Below are positions 1 to 6,652 of a stretch of DNA of 21,955 nt, piece after piece. The notes under the pieces are model-generated. The model did no database searches. It saw only the letters and a list, made by a program, of their open reading frames with translations, and had not been told where the DNA came from. The number at the start of each line of letters is the position of its first letter. Position 1 is the first letter of the stretch. The translations under genes were made by a program, and so were the position numbers. This stretch comes from DASQTB01 sp035642095 (GTDB lineage Bacteria > Actinomycetota > UBA4738 > CALAEC01), in assembly GCA_035642095.1 (NCBI GenBank), contig DASQTB010000121.1, positions 1 to 21,955 on the forward strand, written 5' to 3'.

Positions 1-291
1 GCCCATGCGAACCCGGATGGGGCCGTCGGGGGGCCACTGGTGCGCGGCTACTCGCCGCTGGGCCTCCGCCGCCGCGGCCACCGCGTCGGCGGCGGAGGCG
101 AACACGGCGAAGAAGGCATCGCCCTCGGTTCGGACGTCCACTCCACCGTGGTCCCGGATGGTTCCTCGGAGGATGCCGTGGTGCTCCGCCAGGACCCCCG
201 GCCACCGCTCGCCCAGAGTGCGGGCCAGGTTGGTGGACCCATCGATGTCGGTGAACACGAACGTGAGGGTCCCGGTGGGCAGCTCGGTCAT
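1..291 (-). CDS. Class III adenylate/guanylate cyclase domain protein, 5' part (runs off the window)
   Basis: The gene reads leftward and is cut by the window edge; 97 codons are visible. The protein starts MTELPTGTLTFVFTDIDGST and continues to EGDAFFAVF. This is the N-terminal half of a class III nucleotidyl cyclase catalytic domain. The Asp of FTDIDGST and the Asp of EGDAFFAVF are the two metal-binding aspartates of the family, so the visible part looks intact and would make cAMP or cGMP. In actinobacteria this domain is often followed by an ATPase and TPR region; whether that is so here lies outside the window. I chose the ATG at 291 because GAGGAG sits 6 bases upstream. An in-frame ATG at 312 gives a 7-residue longer protein (MPDEEHR) but has no ribosome binding site. 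The upstream reading frame stays open, running into the remnant described next. Family call is firm; full architecture is unknown. Confidence 0.85.
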   Translation of the reverse strand, partial: MTELPTGTLTFVFTDIDGSTNLARTLGERWPGVLAEHHGILRGTIRDHGGVDVRTEGDAFFAVFASAADAVAAAAEAQRRVAAHQWPPDGPIRVRMG

Positions 292-297
292 GCGATG

Positions 298-316
298 CTC
301 CTCGTCCGGCATCGTA
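298..316 (-). promoter_or_regulatory. Putative -10 box and ribosome binding site of the cyclase gene
   Basis: On the minus strand GAGGAG (303-298) lies 6 bases before the ATG at 291, which fixes that start. TACGAT (316-311) fits a -10 hexamer; no clear -35 was found. The ribosome binding site is well supported, the promoter is a guess. Confidence 0.4.
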
Positions 317-319
317 GCT

Positions 320-643
320 AGCCTACGCGGACTCCCCCGGGCGAAAGCCAGAGCCTGTTCCCGGGTCATGGCCCGCCCCTCTTCCCAGGCGGCCCGCATC
401 TCCTCCTCGGAAAGGTACCGCCGTGCTCCCGCCCCACGGATCGTTCAGCAGCAGGAGCTCCGGCGGGGCTTCGCCGCCGACCTGCTCCTTCAACGCCTGC
501 GAGAAGCCGGCCAGCCGCATGGCCCGCTCCGCCTGGCTCTTGGCGTTCTCCAGGAATACCAGGTTGTCGAGGCTGAGCGCCATCCCCGTTCGGTCTCCCA
601 TCTGCTCGGCCTCGCCGAGGGTCATCAGGAACTGCTCTGAAAC
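320..643 (-). pseudogene. 3' remnant of a cyclase/AfsR-type ATPase-TPR regulator, frameshifted
   Basis: In one minus-strand frame (about 643 down to 445) the translation reads SEQFLMTLGEAEQMGDRTG, then a helical stretch, then GGEAPPELLLLNDP. A one-base change of frame near 440-447 continues it as RRYLSEEEMRAAWEEGRAMT and REQALAFARGS. Together these match the C-terminal end of the TPR region of LuxR/AfsR-like or cyclase-fused regulators, where a 'GAPPELL..DP' segment is followed by 'LSEEEF..AWAEGRAMSLEEA'. Homology starts abruptly near 643, so the N-terminal ATPase part is missing. Only TTG (754) opens the first frame, and nothing upstream of it looks like protein. The second frame has no stop before the cyclase start. 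I read this as the broken tail of a second regulator of the same family as its neighbour. A sequencing error could account for the frameshift but not for the missing 5' end. Confidence 0.55.
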
Positions 644-892
644 CCTCACGCAGGCCGTACGACCTGGAGAACCTACGCCCTCAAGGGCGAGAGTACCGGC
701 TGAAGAGACGGGGAAAGGAGGTGATGAGCGCCGCTGAAGGCCCGTAGGGGTCAAAGATTCGATCGGCGCAAACCGTCATGGATTCGACCGGCGTTGACAC
801 TCGGCTCCACGGAATCCCCCTAGCACAGCGCGAGCACGGAGCCGTTGACGCAGACCCTCATCCCCCTGACCTGGGGTTTGCAGCAGAGCACG
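644..892. other. Non-coding stretch between the remnant and tRNA-Leu
   Basis: No reading frame here on either strand resembles a protein, and I see no RNA gene. The only structure is the pair of imperfect direct repeats listed separately. It may be the junction left by loss of the 5' part of the remnant gene. Confidence 0.4.
756..793. repeat. Pair of 13-base direct repeats, 25 bases apart
   Basis: GATTCGATCGGCG at 756-768 recurs as GATTCGACCGGCG at 781-793 with one mismatch. The unit resembles the TTCGA core of a tRNA T-loop, but no tRNA folds around it. The function is unknown. Confidence 0.45.
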
Positions 893-978
893 TGCCCGGG
901 GTGGGATTCGAACCCACACGGTCTTCCGACCAACCGATCTTAAGTCGGCCGCGTCTCGCCTTATTCCGCCACCCGGGC
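893..978 (-). tRNA. tRNA-Leu (anticodon TAA)
   Basis: An 86-base cloverleaf reads leftward from 978. The acceptor strands are GCCCGGG (978-972) and CCCGGGC (900-894), with discriminator A at 893; CCA is not encoded. The anticodon arm is GCCGA-CTTAAGA-TCGGT, giving anticodon TAA, which reads UUA (and UUG). The long variable arm, GGTC-GGAA-GACC, marks a class II tRNA. The T arm carries GGTTCGAATCC. The 5' end overlaps the last 18 bases of the HNH gene, including its stop codon. No intron interrupts the anticodon loop. Confidence 0.95.
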
Positions 979-1644
979 TCCTTCAGGATACGCGGTTCCC
1001 CCGGCTCTGTTTCTGCCCCTGTAGGTATCCGTTTGGGCATGGCAGTTCGGGCAGAGAAGCCGCAGATTGCTGAGCCTGTTGTCGTCCCTCCGGCCGTTGA
1101 TGTGGTCGAGTTCAAGGGAGATCGGTAGGCCGTTCCAAGTCGATCGTCGGCACTCCTCGCATATTGCCGTCTTCAGTCCTGCCTTGAGGAGGCGAGTTCG
1201 CAAGGAACTCGTACGCTCGAGCTTCCCTCGAACCAGCACTTCGGCGAGAGGTCGAGGGGGAACCACCGGCAATGCGGATCCACGCCGCCATGCCATGCCG
1301 GTGAAATGCGAGGTATCAAGACCGAGCGTCTCTATGCGCTTCTTCAGCCGCGCCTGGTTTCCACCTCCTCTCACGCCGAGCCTGGCCAGCACTTGAGCCA
1401 GCGACCGTGACGAACGTACCGCTAAAGCGATCTGCTCAGCCGACACAGAGTGCAGAGGAGCCCCCCGAGTAAGGGACGGAAAGTGCGATGTATCAAGCCC
1501 GAGAGAAGCGATCCGGTGCCTGACTCTTTCGTAGTTCCCGCAATACGGTGCCACTCTCAACAAAAGCAGCACCTGCCGCATGTTGCGGCTGTTGGCGACA
1601 GCACTCCGCAATTGCTCGTCGCTGTATTTTCTTCCAGACACCAA
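961..1644 (-). CDS. HNH endonuclease with two N-terminal repeat modules
   Basis: The 227-residue protein has an HNH nuclease domain at about residues 160-212. CEEC (162-165) and CPNC (198-201) are the zinc-knuckle cysteines, and LELDHINGRRDDNRLSNLRL carries the catalytic Asp-His and Asn. Before it are two copies of a 49-residue helical module (about 7-55 and 66-114), both ending in LGLDTSHF, probably DNA-binding. This design suits a free-standing homing or phage-type HNH enzyme that nicks DNA. An in-frame TAG lies three codons upstream, so the start must be TTG 1644 or GTG 1641; neither has a good ribosome binding site. The homologous part ends at RGRN (209-212). The last 15 residues run into the tRNA-Leu gene, and the TAA stop is tRNA sequence. 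GC content is visibly lower than in the flanking genes, which suggests acquisition. Target site unknown. Confidence 0.85.
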   Translation of the reverse strand: MVSGRKYSDEQLRSAVANSRNMRQVLLLLRVAPYCGNYERVRHRIASLGLDTSHFPSLTRGAPLHSVSAEQIALAVRSSRSLAQVLARLGVRGGGNQARLKKRIETLGLDTSHFTGMAWRRGSALPVVPPRPLAEVLVRGKLERTSSLRTRLLKAGLKTAICEECRRSTWNGLPISLELDHINGRRDDNRLSNLRLLCPNCHAQTDTYRGRNRAGGTAYPEGARVAE

Positions 1645-1790
1645 GACATGCTAGACGGGCCCACTGACATTTGATCTCGACAAGACGCGGGGCGCGCGAT
1701 GCTATCAGACCCACTGACCGCCCCCCGATCATGCCGCCTCTCCATGAGGATGAACGGAGTCACAGTGCCGCGACAGCGAGCTGAGCGCGG

Positions 1791-2573
1791 CTAGCTCTCC
1801 TCGATCGTGACCCGCTCGATGTAGACCCGAGCGGAGGTAGTCCCCTGGGGGCTGCCCAGGGCCTCGATCTGCCGGACAACGTCCATGCCATCCGTCACGC
1901 GCCCGAAGATGGTGTGCAGGCCGTTCAGGTGTTTCGGCTCGCCGGTGGTGATGAAGAACTGGCTGCCGTTGGTGTCCTTGCCCGAGTTGGCCATGGCCAG
2001 GAGGCCCGGCTCGCTGAACTTCAGCCGCTTCACGATCTCGTCCTCGAACTGGTAGCCGGGACCGCCGGTGCCGTCCCCGCTCGGGTCGCCTCCCTGGAGC
2101 ACGAAGTCGGGGATCACCCGGTGAAAGATCAACCCGTCGTAGAACCCCTCCCGGGCCAGGAACACGAAGTTGTTCACCGTGACCGGAGTCTGGTCCGCGA
2201 ACAGGTCCAGCTCGATCCGGCCGCAGGACGTGTCCATGATCGCCGCGTAATCCTTCTTCGGATCGATCTGCATCTCGGGCGGGGCGTCGTACATGGGCTT
2301 CTCCTTCCGTGCCCCGGCGGGCACCTTGGCCTCGCAAGCCACGGGCAGCTCGGGGGTGGGCGACGGCGACGCGGAGGGCCCGGCTTGCGGGCGCGATCGC
2401 TCGTCCTCCTCCCCGCCGAACAGGAACACCCAACCGGCCAGGCCGACCGCTCCGAGGCCCAGCGCTCCGGCCACCACACCGGCGATGATCCGCTGGCGGC
2501 GCCGCCTGCTGCGCTCCGCCGCCCTGCGGGCAGCCAGCCTCCGGAGCTGCTTGTCCCTGGTCCGTCGGCTCAT
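1791..2573 (-). CDS. Membrane-anchored cyclophilin-type peptidyl-prolyl cis-trans isomerase
   Basis: The 260-residue protein begins with a very basic segment (SRRRRQR), followed by a membrane segment at about residues 28-52. A Ser/Pro linker (SASPSPTPELP) and a cyclophilin domain (about 100-258) come next. Active-site signatures are present: FHRVIPDFVLQGGDP with the catalytic Arg, the QFFIT strand, and the HLNGLHTIFGRV segment. The enzyme would isomerise Xaa-Pro bonds on the outer face of the membrane, helping exported proteins fold. The layout (basic N-terminus, one anchor, cyclophilin) matches actinobacterial PpiB-like proteins. The ATG at 2573 lies 14 bases after the ppx stop, so it is probably co-transcribed with the ppx group. 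No convincing terminator follows. Confidence 0.92.
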   Translation of the reverse strand: MSRRTRDKQLRRLAARRAAERSRRRRQRIIAGVVAGALGLGAVGLAGWVFLFGGEEDERSRPQAGPSASPSPTPELPVACEAKVPAGARKEKPMYDAPPEMQIDPKKDYAAIMDTSCGRIELDLFADQTPVTVNNFVFLAREGFYDGLIFHRVIPDFVLQGGDPSGDGTGGPGYQFEDEIVKRLKFSEPGLLAMANSGKDTNGSQFFITTGEPKHLNGLHTIFGRVTDGMDVVRQIEALGSPQGTTSARVYIERVTIEES

Positions 2574-2587
2574 CGGGGCCGCACAGG

Positions 2588-3997
2588 TTATCGAGAAGCG
2601 GTCCCTCGCACCATCTCCAGGGCCAGCCCATCGAGGATGTCACGCTCGGAGACCAGGCACTCGTCTGCCTTCCATCGCCGAAGGATCTCCACCAGGATCT
2701 CCGTCCCGGCGACGATCACGTCCTCCCTCCCCGGCGCCATCACCGGGAGGGCGCGACGCTCGTCCACGGTCATCCTCGCCAACCGATCGAGCACCTTGTC
2801 CGCGTCGTCCCGGTGGAGCGTGGTGCCGTGGATGGCCTCCGGGTCGTATCGGTCCAGTCCCAGGGCCAACGCCTGAACGGTGGTGGTGGTTCCGGCCACC
2901 CCGATCAGCGTGGCTCCCTCGCTCGGCGGAACGTCCGCCGCTGCCGGGGCCAGGGCATCCCTGGCCAGCTGCCGCATCGCCTCCAGCTCCGCCGTGGTGG
3001 GCGGATCGGAGGGGCCGACCCGCTCGGTGATCCGGACGCTTCCCACGTCGACCGACGTCGCCGCCTCGGCGACCTCGGTTCCGGCGACCAGCTCGGTGCT
3101 CCCGCCGCCGATGTCGAACACGATCCGCCTGCGCCCGGCGCCCAGATCCGCCGTCGCCCCGAGGAAGGACAGCCCGGCCTCCTCCTTCCCGGAAAGGACC
3201 TCCGGTTCAACCCCGGCGGTGCGGTGCACCGCCCGCTCGAGCAGCCGGCGATCATCGGCGTCGCGTACGGCGCTGGTGGCTCCGACCCGGATCCGCGCCG
3301 CCCCGAGGGCCCGAGCGCGGCGGACGTAGCGCTCGAGCACGGCCGTCGTTCGGTCCAGGGCCGAGGCCTCGAGCCGGCCGGTCCGATCGACGCCCTGCCC
3401 CAGGCGGGTGATCACCATGTCGCGGGCCAGCTCGAGGATGTCACCGTCCCGAGGGGCCCCGACCAGCAGCCGGATCGAGTTGGTTCCCAGATCGACCGCG
3501 GCGACCCGGCCGGAACGGTCCTCCTCGGGATGGACCGGCTCGACCTGCTCGGCCACCCACCGACCGACGGGGTCGGCTCCCCCGGCCACGTGGTTGGCGT
3601 AATGGGCGTGGAGGCACTTCAGCCCCGTCCGGGTACCACCCACCCCACCCCACGCTCGGGCCTTCGGAACCCAGCGCCCTCGCTCGACCGCGTAGTCGCG
3701 GTGGGTGGCATCCAACGCCGAGCCGAACTCGGCGTCTTCCCGAGCCCGCTGATCGAGCCGCTTGATCCAGCCGTCCCCCTCCAGCCGGGCCACGGCCCTG
3801 ACGGCGACCGGGCAGGTCAACCAGTACAACGTGGGAAAGGGCTCGCCGCGCCGGTCGAACGGGTGGTTCCGGATGACCAGGGGGTGGCCGTCACCGCACC
3901 GGGCCACGAGGGAGAACTCGCTCAGCGGCTCGCGTCCCAGCTGACGGACGACGGCCGCCCGGTCCGAGCCGCGGAGCTCCGCGTGGGGCGGCGTCAG
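2588..3997 (-). CDS. ppx: DUF501 - Ppx/GppA phosphatase fusion (exopolyphosphatase or pppGpp phosphohydrolase)
   Basis: One open frame covers two proteins that are separate neighbours in mycobacteria (Rv1025 and ppx2, as I recall). Residues 13-146 are DUF501, with VVRQLGREP, PFPTLYWLTCP and GLKCLHAHYANH. Residues from about 164 are Ppx/GppA: VAAVDLGTNSIRLLV (first phosphate loop), FDIGGGSTELV (second phosphate loop) and GVAGTTTT. It would release phosphate from polyphosphate or convert pppGpp to ppGpp. Total length, 469 residues, is close to the sum of the two families. The frame has no ATG, GTG or TTG in a sensible place. The nearest upstream is ATG 4408, deep in the S1 gene; the nearest inside is GTG near 3907, which deletes the N-terminus. 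I placed the start at CTG 3997, which overlaps the S1 stop as CTGA. A separate Ppx start at GTG 3556 is possible but has no ribosome binding site. Confidence 0.85.
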   Translation of the reverse strand: MTPPHAELRGSDRAAVVRQLGREPLSEFSLVARCGDGHPLVIRNHPFDRRGEPFPTLYWLTCPVAVRAVARLEGDGWIKRLDQRAREDAEFGSALDATHRDYAVERGRWVPKARAWGGVGGTRTGLKCLHAHYANHVAGGADPVGRWVAEQVEPVHPEEDRSGRVAAVDLGTNSIRLLVGAPRDGDILELARDMVITRLGQGVDRTGRLEASALDRTTAVLERYVRRARALGAARIRVGATSAVRDADDRRLLERAVHRTAGVEPEVLSGKEEAGLSFLGATADLGAGRRRIVFDIGGGSTELVAGTEVAEAATSVDVGSVRITERVGPSDPPTTAELEAMRQLARDALAPAAADVPPSEGATLIGVAGTTTTVQALALGLDRYDPEAIHGTTLHRDDADKVLDRLARMTVDERRALPVMAPGREDVIVAGTEILVEILRRWKADECLVSERDILDGLALEMVRGTASR

Positions 3998-4356
3998 CGC
4001 CGCTTGTGGTCCGTGGCCCGCCGGTAGTCGACCTGGCGCTCCTCGCTCTGACGCATGAACTGCTTGAGCTTGCGCTCGAGGTCCGGGTCGCGCCCCTTGC
4101 GGAGCGGCCGGTCCGGCGGGTCCTGGAGAGCCTTGATCGAGAGGTCGATCTTGCCGTCCTCCTTGATGGAGACGACCTTGGCCTGGACCCGGTCGTTTTC
4201 CCGGAGGTGATCCCGGACCTCCCGGACGTAGTTCCGGTCGATCTGCGAGACGTGGATCAGACCGACGGGCCCGTCGTCGATCTGGATGAAGGCCCCGTAC
4301 GGGGTGATGCGCTGGACGGTCCCGTCCACGACCGCCCCGATCTCGAGCTCTGCGAT
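3994..4356 (-). CDS. Small S1-domain RNA-binding protein
   Basis: The core is a single S1 domain: LEIGAVVDGTVQRITPYGAF, then GLIHVSQIDRNYV and KEDGKIDLSIKAL. A basic tail follows (RKLKQFMRQSEERQVDYRR). The protein would bind RNA, like the small S1 proteins YugI/GSP13. It sits between divIC/ftsB and DUF501-ppx, and its stop overlaps the next gene. The start is uncertain. The only regular start codons in frame are GTG 4440 and TTG 4437. These add 27-28 residues unlike the family (including two Cys) and have no ribosome binding site. AAGGAG lies 6 bases upstream of the ATC codon at 4356, just where the S1 domain should begin, giving 120 residues. I therefore chose ATC 4356, with GTG 4440 as the alternative. 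Confidence 0.8.
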   Translation of the reverse strand: MAELEIGAVVDGTVQRITPYGAFIQIDDGPVGLIHVSQIDRNYVREVRDHLRENDRVQAKVVSIKEDGKIDLSIKALQDPPDRPLRKGRDPDLERKLKQFMRQSEERQVDYRRATDHKRR

Positions 4357-4362
4357 CGAAGG

Positions 4363-4393
4363 CTCCTTTCTTTCCGGGGTCCGGCTTGGACCC
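4363..4393 (-). promoter_or_regulatory. Leader hairpin and strong ribosome binding site before the S1 gene
   Basis: On the minus strand GGGTCC-AAGCC-GGACCC (4393-4377) forms a 6-bp hairpin. It is followed by GGAAAGAAAGGAG, whose AAGGAG (4368-4363) is 6 bases from the ATC at 4356. The site is among the best ribosome binding sites in the window. The hairpin could affect access to it, but that is inference. Confidence 0.5.
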
Positions 4394-4407
4394 TCGACAG
4401 GGACGCA

Positions 4408-4437
4408 ACTATCCCACCGGCAGCCGGAGGACGTCAA
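4408..4437 (-). promoter_or_regulatory. Putative promoter of the S1-DUF501/ppx-cyclophilin group
   Basis: TTGACG (4437-4432), an 18-base spacer and GATAGT (4413-4408) fit a housekeeping sigma promoter. Transcription would start near 4401, downstream of GTG 4440. If the promoter is used, that GTG cannot be the S1 start. Confidence 0.4.
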
Positions 4438-4451
4438 CACGCGGACGGCCG

Positions 4452-4784
4452 CTAGCAGTCCCCGGGAGGGCCGGTCGACCCCTCTTCCTCCGGAACGACG
4501 AACAGGATCTCACCGGGCCGGACCATTCCCAGGCATCTCCGGGCCAGGCGCTCCAGGTGCTCGGGGTCGTTCAACTGATCGATGCGGTGCTCCAACCGGG
4601 ACCGTTCCGAGGTCAGGGCCTCGACCCGCCGCTCGAGCCGGGCGATGCGATCGCGTTGGGCCAGGAACTGGCGGAAAACCCCCGCCCCGGCGGCCACCAG
4701 GAGCACGATCATCGCCGCCAGCGCCACGGCCCTCCCAGTGAACCGGAGACGAGCCTGGGCCACGGTTTCCTGGCCCGCGCTCAC
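4452..4784 (-). CDS. ftsB: Septum formation initiator, DivIC/FtsB family
   Basis: The 110-residue protein has a short cytoplasmic N-terminus, one membrane segment at about residues 17-38, and a coiled coil at about 40-70 (RIARLERRVEALTSERSRLE). It then has the family motif DPEHLERLARRCLGMVRPGE. It is a bitopic divisome protein that pairs with FtsL and FtsQ at the septum. Length and layout are normal. It starts at GTG 4784, which overlaps the eno stop as GTGA, so its translation is probably coupled to enolase. The eno-divIC pairing is a conserved actinobacterial arrangement (Rv1023-Rv1024 in M. tuberculosis). The Asp/Glu-rich end is short and looks complete. Confidence 0.9.
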   Translation of the reverse strand: MSAGQETVAQARLRFTGRAVALAAMIVLLVAAGAGVFRQFLAQRDRIARLERRVEALTSERSRLEHRIDQLNDPEHLERLARRCLGMVRPGEILFVVPEEEGSTGPPGDC

Positions 4785-6061
4785 CGCCGGAACCTCCGGA
4801 AGGGCCCGGTGCCGGCGTACCGGGCCTGCTCGCCGAGCTCCTCCTCGATCCGGAGGAGGCGGTTGTACTTGGCGGTGCGCTCCCCCCGGGACGGCGCCCC
4901 CGCCTTGATCTGCCCCGCGCCGGTGGCCACGGCCAGATCCGCGATCGTGGCGTCCTCGGTCTCACCCGAACGATGGGAGACGATCCGCCCGAACCCGGCC
5001 TCGGCCGCTGCGGTGAGAACCTCAAGGGTCTCGCTCAGGGTCCCCACCTGGTTCGGCTTGACCAGGATCGCAGTGGCCACGCCCTCGGCGATCCCCCGTT
5101 CTAGGCGCTCGGCGCTCGTGACGAACAGGTCGTCCCCCACCACCTGGCACCGTCTCCCCATCGCCTCCGACGCGGCCGTCCATCCGGTCCAGTCGTCCTC
5201 GGCCAGCGGATCCTCGATCGACACGATGGGGAACGTGTCGAGGAGGTTCCGGTAGTACTCGACCATCTCGTCGGCTCCCCGCTCCACGTCGTCGATCCGG
5301 TACCGCCCGTTCTCGAACAGCTCCGTGGCGGCCACGTCGAGGGCCAGTCCGACCTCGCTCCCCGGGTCGAGACCGGCCGCCTGGATGGCCTCCATCAGCA
5401 CCTCGCACGCCGGAGCCGAACCGGCGAGCTCGGGAGCGAAGCCGCCCTCGTCGCCGACCCCCGTGGCCAGACCCTTCCGGTTCAGGTTGGCCTTGAGCGC
5501 GTGGAAGCACTCGGCGCCCCACCGCAGGCCCTCGGAGAACGACGCCGCGCCGACCGGAACCAGCATGAACTCCTGGACGTCGAGGGCGTTGTCGGCGTGC
5601 ACCCCTCCGTTGATCACGTTGAGGAGCGGCACGGGGAGGAGGTGGGCCTGCGGACCGCCGAGGTATCGGAACAGCGGCAGCCCGGCAGAGACCGCCGCCG
5701 CGCGGGCCACGGCCAGCGACACGCCGAGGATGGCGTTCGCCCCCAGACGGGAGCGTTCCAGCGTGCCGTCGACCTCGACCATGATCCGATCGACCTCTCG
5801 CTGGTCCAGGGCGTCGACATGTTTCAGCGACGGACCGATCTCCTCGTGGACGTTCCGAACGGCGCCCAGGACACCCTTGCCCCCGTAGCGGCCCCCGTCG
5901 CCGTCGCGGAGCTCGACGGCCTCGTGCCCTCCCGTCGAGGCGCCGGAGGGGACCGCGGCCCGGCCGGCCGAACCGTCGGCCAGCAGCACGTCGACCTCGA
6001 CGGTGGGGTTCCCCCTGGAATCGAGGATCTCTCGAGCGCGGATGCGTTCGATGCCCGGCAT
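4781..6061 (-). CDS. eno: Enolase
   Basis: The 426-residue protein is full length and collinear with bacterial enolases. It interconverts 2-phosphoglycerate and phosphoenolpyruvate in glycolysis. Visible hallmarks are the N-terminal ILDSRGNPTVEVDV and the substrate loop SGASTGGHEAVELRD. GVGDEGGFAP carries the catalytic Glu. The Mg ligands lie in LALDVAATE, SIEDPLAEDDW and GDDLFVT. ILVKPNQVGTLSET holds the catalytic Lys, and SHRSGETEDATIADLAV completes the signature. The ATG at 6061 lacks a ribosome binding site but lies just downstream of a good -10 box, so the message may be nearly leaderless. Enolase is cytoplasmic and in many bacteria part of the RNA degradosome; nothing here tests that. 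Confidence 0.98.
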   Translation of the reverse strand: MPGIERIRAREILDSRGNPTVEVDVLLADGSAGRAAVPSGASTGGHEAVELRDGDGGRYGGKGVLGAVRNVHEEIGPSLKHVDALDQREVDRIMVEVDGTLERSRLGANAILGVSLAVARAAAVSAGLPLFRYLGGPQAHLLPVPLLNVINGGVHADNALDVQEFMLVPVGAASFSEGLRWGAECFHALKANLNRKGLATGVGDEGGFAPELAGSAPACEVLMEAIQAAGLDPGSEVGLALDVAATELFENGRYRIDDVERGADEMVEYYRNLLDTFPIVSIEDPLAEDDWTGWTAASEAMGRRCQVVGDDLFVTSAERLERGIAEGVATAILVKPNQVGTLSETLEVLTAAAEAGFGRIVSHRSGETEDATIADLAVATGAGQIKAGAPSRGERTAKYNRLLRIEEELGEQARYAGTGPFRRFRR

Positions 6062-6073
6062 GGCGAGAACCCG

Positions 6074-6102
6074 ATTGTAGGCAGAAGGGGAAGGCAGATC
6101 AG
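6074..6102 (-). promoter_or_regulatory. eno: Putative eno promoter
   Basis: TACAAT (6079-6074) is a 5-of-6 match to the -10 consensus. A weak -35 (CTGATC, 6102-6097) lies 17 bases upstream. Transcription would start about 6 bases before the ATG at 6061, giving an almost leaderless message, in keeping with the lack of a ribosome binding site. Confidence 0.45.
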
Positions 6103-6121
6103 AGGTTTCGGGACGATGACG

Positions 6122-6652
6122 TCAAGTGGAGCGAACGCGCTCGGCGTCGCGCTTGATCAGGAGGAGGGCTTCCTTCCGAACGGCGCCGGAGAACGGACCG
6201 ATCAGCCGCCAGTACCACTGGAATCGACGGCGGCTGACCTCGTCGGTGCACCGAATCCTGGTCTCGGTGGTGAGCCGGGAAACCGGTCCCCTCGGTTCCA
6301 CGAGGAAGTTCCACCCGATCCTGGCGTAGCCGGGTTGATCGAACCGGCGGAACCCCTCGGGGTCGAGCGGGCGGATCCCGCCCATCAGCGTCCACGGCCG
6401 GGCCACCAGCCCGAGGACCAGCTCCCGGGGCGGATCCTCTCCCAGGAGGATGAAGCCCCGGTTCATCAGATCGGCGAGCTTGAGGCCGCCTCGCCGGCCC
6501 ATCCCCCGGACCGAGAACAGAACCCGGTTGATCGGGGACCCGCCCAGGTCGAGGCGGCGGACCGCACGGTAGGCGCGATCGGGCGCCGCGTCGACTTCGA
6601 TCCGGTGGACGTGGCGGACGTCCCAGGAGGGGAGGACGTCATCGAGGAGCAT
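6122..6652 (-). CDS. SRPBCC (START-like fold) family protein of unknown function
   Basis: The 176-residue protein begins MLLDDVLPSWDVRHVHRIEV. It has the pattern of SRPBCC-fold proteins: an N-terminal strand with AAPDRAYRAVRRLDL, a central RELVLGLVARPWTLMGGIRP, and a C-terminal helix (RRRFQWYWRLIGPFSGAVRK). These proteins form a hydrophobic ligand cavity; the ligand is not predictable. I recall similar stand-alone proteins in other actinobacterial genomes but know no function. Its start overlaps the mazG end by 14 bases, so the two are co-transcribed. There are no membrane segments or signal peptide, so it should be cytoplasmic. Confidence 0.7.
   Translation of the reverse strand: MLLDDVLPSWDVRHVHRIEVDAAPDRAYRAVRRLDLGGSPINRVLFSVRGMGRRGGLKLADLMNRGFILLGEDPPRELVLGLVARPWTLMGGIRPLDPEGFRRFDQPGYARIGWNFLVEPRGPVSRLTTETRIRCTDEVSRRRFQWYWRLIGPFSGAVRKEALLLIKRDAERVRST

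Noticed and set aside
5..640. A 211-residue open frame on the plus strand
   Set aside because: It is antisense to the cyclase gene and the regulator remnant, both of which show family motifs on the minus strand.
740..892. Possible tmRNA next to the tRNA
   Set aside because: TTCGA-like sequences are present, but no tRNA-like acceptor ends and no tag-peptide frame can be found.
893..978. Group I intron in tRNA-Leu(TAA), a classic intron site often linked with HNH enzymes
   Set aside because: The anticodon arm is uninterrupted and the tRNA is 86 bases, so there is no intron.
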